Shown: positions 33,263 through 42,821 of the stretch, piece by piece
Layout of the letters: the number at the start of each line of letters is the position of its first letter
How positions within the stretch are numbered: position 1 is the stretch's first letter
NCBI GenBank assembly: GCA_905215645.1
Contig: CAJMQS010000013.1
Coordinates: 1-55,844 of the forward strand
DNA length: 55,844 bases
Source of the DNA: an uncultured bacterium
Lineage (GTDB): Bacteria; Bacillota; Negativicutes; Acidaminococcales; Acidaminococcaceae
Direction of reading: 5' to 3'
The notes under the pieces: model-generated
The model's database searches: none
What the model was told of the DNA's origin: nothing
The model's input: only the letters and a program-made list of their open reading frames with translations
Translations under genes and position numbers: made by a program

Positions 33263-34558
33263 ATGAGCGAAGAAAAGAAATACCATTTTGAGACCTTGCA
33301 GCTCCATGTAGGGCAGGAACAAGCAGATCCGACAACGGATTCCCGGGCCGTGCCCATCTATCAGACGACTTCTTACGTGTTCCGGAACAGCCAGCATGCT
33401 GCTGACCGGTTCGCCCTGAAGGATGCAGGCAATGTTTACGGCCGGCTCACCAACCCCACGGAAGATGTCTTCGAAAAACGGATCGCGGCCTTGGAAGGCG
33501 GGGTAGCTGCCCTGGCTACGGCCAGCGGTGCTGCTGCGGTGACCTATGCCATGCAGGCACTGGTCCATGCCGGCCAGCACATTGTCTGCGCCACTACCGT
33601 GTACGGCGGGACCTATAACCTGTTCGAACATACTTTCCCGGATTTCGGCATCGAAACCACCTTTGTGGATCCCACCAAAGGAGTCCAAGTCTTCGAAGAG
33701 GCCGTACGGGAAAATACTCAAGCTATCTACATTGAATCTGTGGGCAACCCCAATGCCAACCTGATCGACATTGATGCGGTGGCTGCCATTGCCCACAAGC
33801 ACAAGATCCCTCTGGTGGTGGACAGCACTTTCGCTACTCCCTATCTGCTCCGTCCCTTTGAACACGGCGCTGACGTAGTGGTCCATTCTGCCACCAAGTT
33901 CATCGGCGGCCACGGCACCACCCTGGGCGGCATCATCGTGGACAGCGGCAAGTTCGACTGGGTGGCTTCCGGCCGGTTCCCCTGGCTGGTAGACCCCAAC
34001 CCCAGCTACCATGGCATCAGCTTTGCCAAAGACGTAGGGGCTGCTGCTTATGTAACGTACATCCGGACCCTGATCCTGCGGGATACCGGAGCTACCATTT
34101 CTCCCTTTAACGCCTTCCTGCTGCTCCAGGGTACCGAAACCCTGTCCCTGCGGGTAGAACGCCAGGTAGAGAATGCCCTGAAAGTGGTGGACTTTCTGGC
34201 CAAGGATGCCCATGTGGCCAAGGTGAACCATCCTTCCCTGCCCAATCATCCGGATCATGAACTGTACAAGAAGTACTTCCCCAACGGCGGGATCTCCATC
34301 TTCACCTTTGAAATCAAAGGCGGTGCCGCTGCTGCCCAGAAGTTCATCGATCATCTGAAGATCTTCTCCCTCTTGGCCAATGTGGCCGATGTGAAGAGCC
34401 TGGTGATCCACCCGGCTTCCACCACCCATTCCCAGATGAACGAAGAAGAGCTGGCCGCTTCTGGGATCACCCCGGCTACCATCCGGCTGTCCATCGGAAC
34501 AGAACATATTGACGATATCATCGATGATTTGAAACAGGCTTTTGCCGCTTTGGATTGA
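33263..34558 (+). CDS. metY: O-acetylhomoserine sulfhydrylase
   Basis: A 431-residue PLP enzyme of the Cys/Met metabolism family. It should join sulfide to O-acetylhomoserine to give homocysteine and acetate. The PLP lysine is Lys212 in HSATKFIGGHGTTLGG. ETLQLHVGQEQADPTTDSRAVPIYQTTSY at the start and the length are typical of MetY rather than MetB. The ATG at 33263 has GGGAGG eight bases upstream; two earlier in-frame ATGs are too close or unsupported. The gene has its own promoter and terminator, with no S-box leader in the 57-base untranslated region. Confidence 0.93.
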   Translation: MSEEKKYHFETLQLHVGQEQADPTTDSRAVPIYQTTSYVFRNSQHAADRFALKDAGNVYGRLTNPTEDVFEKRIAALEGGVAALATASGAAAVTYAMQALVHAGQHIVCATTVYGGTYNLFEHTFPDFGIETTFVDPTKGVQVFEEAVRENTQAIYIESVGNPNANLIDIDAVAAIAHKHKIPLVVDSTFATPYLLRPFEHGADVVVHSATKFIGGHGTTLGGIIVDSGKFDWVASGRFPWLVDPNPSYHGISFAKDVGAAAYVTYIRTLILRDTGATISPFNAFLLLQGTETLSLRVERQVENALKVVDFLAKDAHVAKVNHPSLPNHPDHELYKKYFPNGGISIFTFEIKGGAAAAQKFIDHLKIFSLLANVADVKSLVIHPASTTHSQMNEEELAASGITPATIRLSIGTEHIDDIIDDLKQAFAALD

Positions 34559-34568
34559 TCCAAAAGAA

Positions 34569-34608
34569 AACAGGGGGCTGCTGCATCTGCAGCAGCCTCC
34601 TGTTTTTT
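34569..34608 (+). terminator. Terminator after metY
   Basis: AACAGG plus GCTGCTGCA pairs with TGCAGCAGC plus CCTGTT around two loop bases, ending in TTTTTT. Confidence 0.9.
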
Positions 34609-34680
34609 CATTTGAAATGTAACGGCCGTAACAACAATTAACAGTATAAGAATAAATCAATACTAAATATAATAAAAATG

Positions 34681-34708
34681 TTGCAATCCTCCGGAGATAT
34701 GCTACAAT
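34681..34708 (+). promoter_or_regulatory. Promoter of pyruvate carboxylase
   Basis: TTGCAA at 34681-34686, a 16-base spacer, and TACAAT at 34703-34708. A 5' untranslated region of about 80 bases follows. Confidence 0.7.
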
Positions 34709-34791
34709 AAAACGGCGATACGAATAATAAAAACCATAAAGTGTAAAGTGTTCGCCCTATACAATCTTTGCAATCAGAAGGAGGAACTCAT

Positions 34792-37700
34792 ATGCGTGCC
34801 ATCCACAAGATCCTGGTCCCCAACCGAGGGGAAATCGCTATCCGGATTTTCCGGGCCTGTCATGAACTGGGCATCCGTACCGTTGCCGTCTATTCCCAGG
34901 AAGACATACTGTCTCTGCACCGCAGCCGGGCAGATGAAGCCTATCTGGTGGGAAAAGGGAAAAAACCGGTGGATGCTTATCTGGATATCGAAGACATCAT
35001 CCGGATCTGCAAAGAACATGAGGTGGATGCCATCCATCCCGGCTATGGGTTCCTGGCAGAAAATGCCCAGCTGGCCCGCCGCTGTGAGGAGGAAGGGATC
35101 ATCTTCATCGGTCCCCGGGTAGAACATCTGGTGATGTTCGGAGATAAGGTGAATGCCCGGATCCAGGCGGAGAAAGCGGGGATCCCCATGATCCCTGGCA
35201 CCAAAGGGGTGGTGAAGAGTTTTGCGGAAGTGAAGGCCTTCGCGGAAGAAGTGGGACTGCCGGTGATGATCAAAGCGGTCAACGGAGGCGGCGGCCGGGG
35301 CATGCGGAATGTGGACCGGATGGAAGACCTGGAAGAAGCTTACAACCGGGCCCGTTCTGAGGCTCGGATGGCTTTTGGGGACGAAGATATCTATGTGGAG
35401 AAATGCATCCTGAACCCCAAACACATCGAAGTCCAGATTTTGGGAGATGAACAGGGCCATGTGGTCCATCTCCATGAACGGGACTGCTCCATCCAGCGGC
35501 GGCACCAGAAGGTCATCGAGATGGCTCCGGCCTGGTCCCTGCCTCGGGAACTGCGGGAGGCCATCTGCCAGGCAGCTCTGAAACTCATGGAGAATGTCCA
35601 TTATGTGAATGCCGGGACGGTAGAATTCCTGGCGGATCAGGACGAAAAGCATTTTTATTTCATCGAAGTCAATCCTCGGGTCCAGGTAGAGCACACGGTG
35701 ACCGAAGCCATTACGGATGTAGATATCGTGAAGGCCCAAATCCTGATTGCCGAGGGATATGGCTTGGATGATCCGGAGATCCATGCGGGGCGGCAGGAAG
35801 ACATCCCCTGCAACGGGGTGGCCATCCAGTGCCGGATCACCACGGAAGATCCCCAGAACCAGTTCATGCCGGATACGGGGAAAATCATTGCCTACCGGAG
35901 CGGCGGCGGACCGGGGATCCGTCTGGATGCGGGGACCGCGTATCAGGGAGCGGTCATCACTCCTTATTATGATTCGCTGCTGGTCAAGGTGACGGCCCAT
36001 GCTATGGACCCGCTGGCCACCATCCATCGGATGCTCCGCTGCCTGGACGAATTCCGGATCAGTGGGGTGAAGACCAATATTTTCTTCCTGAAGAACATGC
36101 TCCAGGATCCTGCGTTCCAGGCCGGTGCCTGCGATGTGAACTACATCGACCGGCATCCGGAACTGCTGGTGGATCCCGAGGAAGTCAGTGACAGAGGGAC
36201 CCGGATGCTGACCTATATCGGAGAAGTGACAGTGAACGGATATCGGGGGAATGGCCATCATACCAAACCGGAATTCCCGCCGCCGGTGCGGCTGGAAACG
36301 GACGGAACTCCTTGCCCGGCCGGGACGAAGCAGCTCCTGGATCAATTGGGACCGGACGCTTTTGCCCGCTGGATCCTGGATCAGAAACAGGTGCTACTGA
36401 TGGATACCACCTACCGGGATGCCCACCAGTCCCTCCTGGCCACCCGGATCCGGACCCGGGATATCCTGGGGGCCATCCATTATACGGCCCAAAAGGTACC
36501 CCAGCTGTATGCTTTTGAAAACTGGGGCGGTGCTACTTTCGATGTGGCCTACCGTTTCTTGGATGAAGATCCTTGGCAGCGGCTCCGGCTCATGCGCCAG
36601 GCAGCCCCCAACATCCTGTTCCAGATGCTGACTCGGGGAGCCAATGCGGTGGGCTATACCAATTATCCTCCGGAAGTGATCCGGGAATTCCTGGCTTTGG
36701 CGGCGAAAAACGGGGTGGATGTGTTCCGGATCTTTGACTGCCTGAACCAGCTGGATCATATGACCTTCTCCATCGAAGCGGTCCGCAAGCTGGGGAAAGT
36801 GGCAGAAGGGACCATTTGCTATACGGGGGATATCCTGGACGACCGGCGGCAGAAATATTCCCTGCAGTATTATACGGATCTGGCCAAAGCTCTGGCGGAT
36901 GCAGGGGCCAATATCATCGCCATCAAAGACATGGCAGGGCTTTTGAAGCCGGAAGCGGCCTATGCCCTGGTATCTGCCCTGAAGGACGCAGTGGATCTGC
37001 CCATCCATCTCCACAGCCATGAAGGAGGCGGCTGTACTCTGTACAGCTATGCCAAAGCGGTGGAAGCCGGGGTGGATATCCTGGATGTGGCCACCAGTGC
37101 CCTGTCCGGCGGGACCAGCCAGCCATCCATGACGGCGCTGTGCTATGCCCTGGAACATACGCCCCGGCAGCCGAAGCTGGATCTGGATGCCTTGGAGACC
37201 ATCGACCGGTATTGGCAGGTGGTCCGGAAGTATTATGCCGGAGTGGATGCCCGGATGACCTGTCCCAACACCACGGTGTTCCAACATGAAATGCCGGGCG
37301 GGCAGTATTCCAACCTGCAGCAGCAGGCTGCCGCGGTGGGGTTGGGAGACCGGTGGCCGGAAGTCTGCCGGATGTATGCACGGGTGAACCAGCTGTTCGG
37401 GGATGTGATCAAAGTCACGCCTTCTTCCAAGGTGGTGGGAGATATGTCCCTGTTCATGGTCCAGAACCATCTGACGGAGGAAGACATCTATCAGCGGGGA
37501 GATACCTTGGACTTCCCCCAGAGCGTGGTGGATTTCTTTGACGGAAAATTGGGGACGCCCTATGGCGGGTTCCCGGAACTGCTCCAGAAAATCATCCTGC
37601 GGGGTGCCAAACCTCACTTGGAGACGCCGCCCCAGCCCATCGATCTGGACAAACTCCGGGAGGATCTGAAGAAACTGCACATCCCGGATACTCCGGAGGC

Positions 37701-38217
37701 TGTCAGCAGCTGCTGTCTGTATCCCAAGGTCTATAAAGACTATATGCAGAGGTACCATCAATACGGGGACATGAGCATCCTGGATACGCCTACGTTCTTC
37801 TTCGGCATGAAGCCAGGGGAAGAGATCCGGGTGCACATGGATGGAAAAATGGTGCTGGTCCGGCTGAATTACCTGACCCGGCCGGATCCGGAAGGGTATC
37901 GGGAGGTCCAGTTCGAAATCAACGGGATGCCCCGGGAAATCAAAGTCCGGGATGCCAAGGCTTCGGAAGGCAGCAGCCTGGCCCGGAAGGCAGATCCTAC
38001 GGTGCCGGGAGAAGTGGGAGCCACCCTGTCCGGTTCGGTGCTCCGGGTCCAGGTGGAACCGGGAACTGTAGTGAAACAGGGAGATCCGCTGATGGTCACG
38101 GAAGCCATGAAGATGGAAACCACCCTGACGGCGCCGGTGGACGGCCTGGTCAAGGAAGTGTTGGTCAAAGCCGGCAGCCGGATCCAGTCCGGGGATCTGC
38201 TGGTGGTGATCCAGTGA
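34792..38217 (+). CDS. pyc: Pyruvate carboxylase
   Basis: A 1141-residue biotin enzyme making oxaloacetate from pyruvate, bicarbonate and ATP. Domains in order are biotin carboxylase (about 1-450; KILVPNRGEIAIRIFRA, GGGGRGMRNV, FIEVNPRVQVEHTVTE), carboxyltransferase (about 530-800; LLMDTTYRDAHQSLLATR, metal site HLHSHEGGG), the tetramerisation region, and biotinyl carrier domain with the biotinylated Lys1107 in TEAMKMETT. The length matches single-chain bacterial enzymes. AGGAGG precedes the ATG at 34792. It supplies oxaloacetate for fumarate or aspartate-derived pathways. Confidence 0.96.
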   Translation: MRAIHKILVPNRGEIAIRIFRACHELGIRTVAVYSQEDILSLHRSRADEAYLVGKGKKPVDAYLDIEDIIRICKEHEVDAIHPGYGFLAENAQLARRCEEEGIIFIGPRVEHLVMFGDKVNARIQAEKAGIPMIPGTKGVVKSFAEVKAFAEEVGLPVMIKAVNGGGGRGMRNVDRMEDLEEAYNRARSEARMAFGDEDIYVEKCILNPKHIEVQILGDEQGHVVHLHERDCSIQRRHQKVIEMAPAWSLPRELREAICQAALKLMENVHYVNAGTVEFLADQDEKHFYFIEVNPRVQVEHTVTEAITDVDIVKAQILIAEGYGLDDPEIHAGRQEDIPCNGVAIQCRITTEDPQNQFMPDTGKIIAYRSGGGPGIRLDAGTAYQGAVITPYYDSLLVKVTAHAMDPLATIHRMLRCLDEFRISGVKTNIFFLKNMLQDPAFQAGACDVNYIDRHPELLVDPEEVSDRGTRMLTYIGEVTVNGYRGNGHHTKPEFPPPVRLETDGTPCPAGTKQLLDQLGPDAFARWILDQKQVLLMDTTYRDAHQSLLATRIRTRDILGAIHYTAQKVPQLYAFENWGGATFDVAYRFLDEDPWQRLRLMRQAAPNILFQMLTRGANAVGYTNYPPEVIREFLALAAKNGVDVFRIFDCLNQLDHMTFSIEAVRKLGKVAEGTICYTGDILDDRRQKYSLQYYTDLAKALADAGANIIAIKDMAGLLKPEAAYALVSALKDAVDLPIHLHSHEGGGCTLYSYAKAVEAGVDILDVATSALSGGTSQPSMTALCYALEHTPRQPKLDLDALETIDRYWQVVRKYYAGVDARMTCPNTTVFQHEMPGGQYSNLQQQAAAVGLGDRWPEVCRMYARVNQLFGDVIKVTPSSKVVGDMSLFMVQNHLTEEDIYQRGDTLDFPQSVVDFFDGKLGTPYGGFPELLQKIILRGAKPHLETPPQPIDLDKLREDLKKLHIPDTPEAVSSCCLYPKVYKDYMQRYHQYGDMSILDTPTFFFGMKPGEEIRVHMDGKMVLVRLNYLTRPDPEGYREVQFEINGMPREIKVRDAKASEGSSLARKADPTVPGEVGATLSGSVLRVQVEPGTVVKQGDPLMVTEAMKMETTLTAPVDGLVKEVLVKAGSRIQSGDLLVVIQ

Positions 38218-38229
38218 TGAGAGATGTAA

Positions 38230-38268
38230 AAGGGGCTGCTGCATGTGCAACAGCCCCTCTTCTTTTTT
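38230..38268. terminator. Terminator between pyc and the RidA gene
   Basis: AGGGGCTGCTGCA pairs with TGCAACAGCCCCT (one mismatch, 38230-38258), with a TCTTCTTTTTT tract on the pyc strand. The convergent RidA gene ends at its edge. Confidence 0.85.
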
Positions 38269-38644
38269 ATTTTACCGCCGTCACTCCGATTTCCACTTTG
38301 GCTCCGGTGGGGAGGGCGGCCACTTGGAAGGCGGCACGGGCCGGGCAGATGCCGTTGAAGTATTCTCCATACACTTTGTTCATGGCGGCAAAATCGTTGA
38401 TGTCCGCCAACAGGACCGTGGCCTGGACCACATCCTGGAGGGTGTAACGGGCTTCGACCAGGATGGCTTTGACGTTTTCCAGGGACTGGCGGGTCTGGGC
38501 TTCGATGCCCTCCGGCGCCTTGCCGGTTTTGGGGTCTATGGGTAGCTGGCCGGAAACGTAAACGGCGGTGCCGGTGGCCGCAATGGCCTGGGAATAGGGG
38601 CCGATGGCGGCCGGTGCGTTGGGGGTTCGGATTTCTTTCATCAT
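38267..38644 (-). CDS. RidA family enamine/imine deaminase
   Basis: A 125-residue member of the RidA (YjgF/YER057c) family. PAAIGPYSQAIAATGTAVYVSGQLPIDP and the catalytic Arg region CPARAAFQVAALPTGAKVEI are intact, so it should hydrolyse reactive 2-aminoacrylate to pyruvate and ammonia. The start has AAGGAGG eight bases upstream. It is the last gene of a leftward operon that begins with an amidohydrolase and includes a PLP beta-lyase; beta-lyases release 2-aminoacrylate, which explains the pairing. Confidence 0.93.
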   Translation of the reverse strand: MMKEIRTPNAPAAIGPYSQAIAATGTAVYVSGQLPIDPKTGKAPEGIEAQTRQSLENVKAILVEARYTLQDVVQATVLLADINDFAAMNKVYGEYFNGICPARAAFQVAALPTGAKVEIGVTAVK

Positions 38645-38687
38645 GGGATTTTCCTCCTTTATTGTGTAAAACTCTGTTTTATGATCA

Positions 38688-39869
38688 TCAGTCCTTCAGA
38701 GCATGGACAATCCGTTGAGCAGCTTCCTGGATCAGAGTGGGGGACGTGGCCAGGTTCAGGCGGATGAAGCCCTGGTACCCCTCTCCGAACCATTCGCCGT
38801 AATCCACAGCCAGCTGGCACTTGTCCTGGATGAAGGAGTGGATATCTTCTGGCTTCACATAAGGCCGCAGGTCCACCATCACCAGGTAGGTCCCTTCCAG
38901 GGCGCAGACAGTGGCTTCCGGCAGTTCCTTATGGAACTGGGCTTTCAGATCCCGGTAATTCCGGCGGATGACCTGGAGCAGGCCGTCCAGCCAGGCACCG
39001 CCTTTTTCGTAGGCGGTCTGGGTGGCCAGAGCCCCCAGGACACTGACTTCTGTCCGGTTCATGCCGGAAGCGAAAGCATCATACTGTTCCCGGAGTTTGG
39101 GATTGGGGATGATGATGTGGGAATGGAGCAGGGTAGCCAGATTGAAACTTTTGGTGGCGGAGTTGAGGATAATCAGATTGTCCCGGTACTTGCCCCCTTT
39201 GACGGCGGCTGCCGGGATGAAGGGCTTGTCTCCCAGGATGATGTCCTGGTGGATTTCATCGCTGACCACCAGCACATGGTGCCGGGCGCAGATGGACAGC
39301 ACCTGATCCAGTTCTTCTTCCGTCCAGACCCGGCCCATGGGATTGTGGGGAGAGCACTGGACGAACAGTTTCACATCCTGTTCCACAATGGCTTTTTCAA
39401 TGGCATCAAAGTCCATGGTGGCATAGCCCTTTTCATAGTGGAGAGGAACGGTGACCAGCCGGCGGTGGTTGTTGGTGACCACATTGTGGAAAGGATAGTA
39501 CACCGGGGTGAGGATCATACAGGCATCTCCCGGCCGGGTAAAAGCGGCAATGGACCAGGCAATGCCGGTGACGCAGCCGGTGCTGAACCGGACCCATTCC
39601 CGGGGGACACTGGAGTGATGCCGTTCCTGCATCCAATGGTCCAGGGCGGTGTAATAGGAATCCGGCACGAAGCTGTAGCCGAAGACCCCCTGGCTCACCC
39701 GTTCTTTCAGGGCATCCACAATGGCATCGCAGGTGCGGAATTCCATATCCGCAATCCACAGGGGCAGCAAGTCCGAACGGCCGAACTTTTCTTGGAGCCC
39801 GTCCCATTTAGAACAGTGGGTGCCCTTTCGGTCCACCAGGTATTTTTTGACGAATTCATGAGTATCCAA
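38688..39869 (-). CDS. PatB/MalY-type C-S beta-lyase, copy 1
   Basis: A 393-residue fold-type I PLP enzyme of the PatB/MalY family, which cleaves C-S bonds of cystathionine and other S-substituted cysteines to a thiol, pyruvate and ammonia. LLPLWIADMEFRTCDAI, CSPHNPMGRVW and the PLP lysine in LNSATKSFNLATLL are conserved. The start is a TTG codon at 39869, eight bases behind AAAGGAGG; no suitable in-frame ATG is present. It lies between the YfcC transporter and RidA. About 20 kb of sequence away from metY, so a salvage rather than biosynthetic role is favoured. Confidence 0.9.
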   Translation of the reverse strand: MDTHEFVKKYLVDRKGTHCSKWDGLQEKFGRSDLLPLWIADMEFRTCDAIVDALKERVSQGVFGYSFVPDSYYTALDHWMQERHHSSVPREWVRFSTGCVTGIAWSIAAFTRPGDACMILTPVYYPFHNVVTNNHRRLVTVPLHYEKGYATMDFDAIEKAIVEQDVKLFVQCSPHNPMGRVWTEEELDQVLSICARHHVLVVSDEIHQDIILGDKPFIPAAAVKGGKYRDNLIILNSATKSFNLATLLHSHIIIPNPKLREQYDAFASGMNRTEVSVLGALATQTAYEKGGAWLDGLLQVIRRNYRDLKAQFHKELPEATVCALEGTYLVMVDLRPYVKPEDIHSFIQDKCQLAVDYGEWFGEGYQGFIRLNLATSPTLIQEAAQRIVHALKD

Positions 39870-39918
39870 TGATGATTCCTCCTTTAGAAGATAAAGAACA
39901 GATTTATGGCAGCCTCCA

Positions 39919-41325
39919 TCAGATGACGCCGGTCCAGTGAGTCACAGTCAGGATATAGACGATGACACAGGCGCTGGCAATGAAGAACAGGACCTTGGGC
40001 AGGACCCATTTCAGCCATTTTTCATAGGGGACCCTGGCCAGGGCACAGGAACCGATCATCCAGCCCAGGAGGGGAGATACCAGATTGGTAAAGCTGTCTC
40101 CCATCTGGTAGGCTACAACGGCCAGATTGGATTCCAGTCCCAGGGCGTCAGCCACCGGCTTCATGATGGGTACCAGGATGGCGGCTTTGGAAGTGGCCGA
40201 AGGGATGATGGGGTTGATCAGGGAAACAATCAGGGTCAGGCCCACGCTGGAGAAGGCTTTGGGCAGATTCATCAGAGGCTCGGTCAGGATGTAGACGATG
40301 GTGTGGATTACGTTTCCGTCAGCCAGGACCAGGGAAATGACTTTGGCCAGGCCGATGACGAAGGCCACAAAGGCCATGGAACCCAGCCCTTTGGCAAAAC
40401 TGCTGCCCAGTTTCTCCTGATCCATACCGCCCACGATGCCCACCAGGATCATGGTGACCAGCATGACGGCAATCATGAAATCAAAGGTCTTGCTGGAAGG
40501 TCCTCCCAGCAGAGGATACAGGACAATGACCAGATACTGGGCCAGGAAAATGACCAGGACGATAATGGAGCGGAAATTCAGGGCAGTTTCTTTCAGTACG
40601 GCATCTTCATCGGAAAGGGTATTGCCCTCTGGCCGCCAGCCCAGATCATACATCAGAGAGTTCCTGGGATCTTTGCGGATTTTTTTGACATACCGGAGTA
40701 CCATCAGTACGGCGAGAACGATGAACACATTCATGATCAGCAGCCGGGTGAAGAAGCCGGAATAGGGGGTGACACCCATGAGCATCTGGGTGGTGGCCTG
40801 TTGGGCAGGGCCGGTGCCGAAACCCACCAGGGAAGCAAAGGTGGTTACGCCCAGGGCCACAATGGCATCCAGATGCAGTTTTTTGCAGAAGAGAATCCCG
40901 ATGGGGACCACAGCAATCAGGGCATCCGTCCCACCGAAACCACCCAGGTAGGCCAGCAGGAACATCATCAGGACAATCAGGCCTTCCGGCCCTTTGTTGC
41001 GCATTTTGTAGACGGCCCAGTTCAGCAGGTCGTTAATGGCTCCGGTATCCAGGACCACGTTGATGGTGGCGCCGGAAATCATTACCACGAACATGATGGT
41101 AGCGGCACCGGTGAGCCCGGATTTCATCAGCATCAGGGCGTCCCAGGGACTGACAGGAGTCTGATGGCTCAGGTAATGGAAGCCGGTGCCCAGGATCCGT
41201 CCGTTGGAATCGGTGTCGAACTGGCCGGCGGGGATCACGTAGGTGGCCAGGCAGGCCAGCAGGACGATACCCAGCATGATCCACAGCAGATGGGGCATTT
41301 TAAAGGATTGGGAAGAAGTCTTCAT
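39919..41325 (-). CDS. YfcC-family transporter, copy 1
   Basis: A 468-residue membrane protein of the YfcC/DcuC-like family with about 12 hydrophobic segments. It begins MPHLLWIMLGIVLLACLATYVIPAGQFD, typical of YfcC proteins, and contains LLAYLGGFGGTDALIAVVPIGILF and LINPIIPSATSKAAILVPIMKP. Family members are thought to carry amino acids, peptides-like acids or C4-dicarboxylates. AGGAGG lies upstream of the ATG. It follows the amidohydrolase by 15 bases, so the two should act on the same substrate, probably an N-acylated amino acid. Confidence 0.85.
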   Translation of the reverse strand: MKTSSQSFKMPHLLWIMLGIVLLACLATYVIPAGQFDTDSNGRILGTGFHYLSHQTPVSPWDALMLMKSGLTGAATIMFVVMISGATINVVLDTGAINDLLNWAVYKMRNKGPEGLIVLMMFLLAYLGGFGGTDALIAVVPIGILFCKKLHLDAIVALGVTTFASLVGFGTGPAQQATTQMLMGVTPYSGFFTRLLIMNVFIVLAVLMVLRYVKKIRKDPRNSLMYDLGWRPEGNTLSDEDAVLKETALNFRSIIVLVIFLAQYLVIVLYPLLGGPSSKTFDFMIAVMLVTMILVGIVGGMDQEKLGSSFAKGLGSMAFVAFVIGLAKVISLVLADGNVIHTIVYILTEPLMNLPKAFSSVGLTLIVSLINPIIPSATSKAAILVPIMKPVADALGLESNLAVVAYQMGDSFTNLVSPLLGWMIGSCALARVPYEKWLKWVLPKVLFFIASACVIVYILTVTHWTGVI

Positions 41326-41340
41326 ATTGGCCTCCTGACA

Positions 41341-42531
41341 TCAGTCATTGCATACAAAGGAAAGTTCGGCGCAGACACCCAGGGGAAGAGCGCTTTCATC
41401 CAGATCGAATTTTCCGTTGTGATGGGGAGCTCCTGTCCCCAGGGCTTCGTTGCGGATCCCCAGAAGGCCCAGGGCCCCGGGATATTTTTCCATGTACTCA
41501 CTGAAACTTTCCGAAGCATACCATTTGCCGCAGTCTTCCAGCGCGGATTCTCCGCAGATTTGGCGGACACCGTCAGCTACCCGCCGGGCCACCTGGGGAT
41601 CATTGACCACCGGCAGCAGGCTGATTTTATGGCGGTCGGCGAATTCCACCTGGCACTGGTGGATGGCGGCAACCTGTTGGGCTGTTCGGGTGATGATTTC
41701 CAGGGCCTTCTCCCCTTCTGCCTTGTTGAAATAGCGGGCTGTGCCAGCAATATAGGCGGAGTCCGGAATGATGTTGGAGGTGGTACCCGCCTGGAACTGG
41801 CAGATTCCCAGGGTGGTGGTTTCTTCCGGATCCAGCTGGTTTAGGAACGCCGAGTTGATTTCCGTAAGGATATGGGCTGCCGGGATGATGGGATTGCGGG
41901 CCTGATCCGGACGGGATCCGTGGCCGGCTTTTCCTTTGACGGAGAATCCGATCCCTACGGTTCCGGCCATCCGGGGCCCGGGAGCGATACTGATCTTTCC
42001 GGAACCGAGACCGGCATATACGTGAAGGGCGAAACACTCTTCAATGGGGTAAGGCTCCAGAGCTTTCAGCATCTTTGCCACTCCGGTGGTGGCTTCTTCC
42101 CCTTCTTCAAAAGCAGCGTAGACCGTACCGGGGACTTCTGCCTGAAGCTGCTTCAGGAGTTTAAGAGTTCCCAGCAGCATGGCCATATGGCCGTCATGGC
42201 CGCAGGCGTGGCATTTTCCTGGAACCTGGGAAATACAGATTTTTTTTCCTTTCAGGTTTTCCGGTTCTTCCTGAAGAGGGAGAGCATCGATATCTGCCCG
42301 GATCATTCGGTTTTTTCCCGGTTTGCCTCCTTTTAAGATGGCAACGATTCCGGTCCCATCTACTTTTACATAGGGGATTCCATGGGCTTCCAGTTCCCGG
42401 ATGATGATCTGCCGGGTCCCGAATTCTTCTGAAGACAATTCAGGATGACTATGGAATTCTCGCCGGAGGGAAGTCAGATAGTCCTGAATTCCATAAGCCA
42501 TTTCTTTCAGTTTGCAGCTGGTGTTCAACAT
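41341..42531 (-). CDS. M20 family amidohydrolase, copy 1
   Basis: A 396-residue M20D metallohydrolase (hippurate hydrolase / N-acyl-amino-acid amidohydrolase type). The metal site CHACGHDGHMAMLLG and the EEGEEATTG segment are intact, with the dimerisation lid domain in the middle (VKGKAGHGSRPDQARNPI). It should remove an acyl group from an amino acid. The ATG at 42531 has AAAGGAGG eight bases upstream; a longer in-frame reading begins in the promoter region. It is the first gene of the four-gene leftward operon and is divergent from an XRE regulator. Confidence 0.91.
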   Translation of the reverse strand: MLNTSCKLKEMAYGIQDYLTSLRREFHSHPELSSEEFGTRQIIIRELEAHGIPYVKVDGTGIVAILKGGKPGKNRMIRADIDALPLQEEPENLKGKKICISQVPGKCHACGHDGHMAMLLGTLKLLKQLQAEVPGTVYAAFEEGEEATTGVAKMLKALEPYPIEECFALHVYAGLGSGKISIAPGPRMAGTVGIGFSVKGKAGHGSRPDQARNPIIPAAHILTEINSAFLNQLDPEETTTLGICQFQAGTTSNIIPDSAYIAGTARYFNKAEGEKALEIITRTAQQVAAIHQCQVEFADRHKISLLPVVNDPQVARRVADGVRQICGESALEDCGKWYASESFSEYMEKYPGALGLLGIRNEALGTGAPHHNGKFDLDESALPLGVCAELSFVCND

Positions 42532-42635
42532 GGGTACAGCCTCCTTTGGCCAGTAAAAAGCAGTGATGAATTCCTGGAAAATAGTTTTCACAAATTTAAG
42601 ATAACTTCGCTTGTCCATCAACTTTTTTCACCTGC

Positions 42636-42664
42636 ATTATAGAAAATCCCCCAGCTGGGGTCAA
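42636..42664 (-). promoter_or_regulatory. Promoter of the amidohydrolase operon with embedded palindrome
   Basis: On this strand TTGACC (42664-42659) and TATAAT (42641-42636) are 17 bases apart. The spacer contains the perfect 12-base palindrome CCCCAGCTGGGG at 42649-42660, a position where a bound repressor would block RNA polymerase. The rest of 42532-42821 holds no gene; AAGTTTC occurs twice, near 42672 and 42707. Confidence 0.75.
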
Positions 42665-42821
42665 AGCAACGGAAGTTTCGTATCAAGAAAAATTGCCGCT
42701 CAGAAGTTTCTTACTGCTGGAAATGAAATGGAGTTTTGTGCTAAACTGAAACAGAAAAATGGAATCTTTGGTTCTATCATCCATTTATTGATTTTCAAGA
42801 AACCGGAAGGAAGGCGTGCTT

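Noticed and set aside
39937..41844. 635-codon open frame antisense to the YfcC transporter and amidohydrolase
   Set aside because: Low-complexity His/Gln/Asp-rich translation crossing two genes; no start signal.
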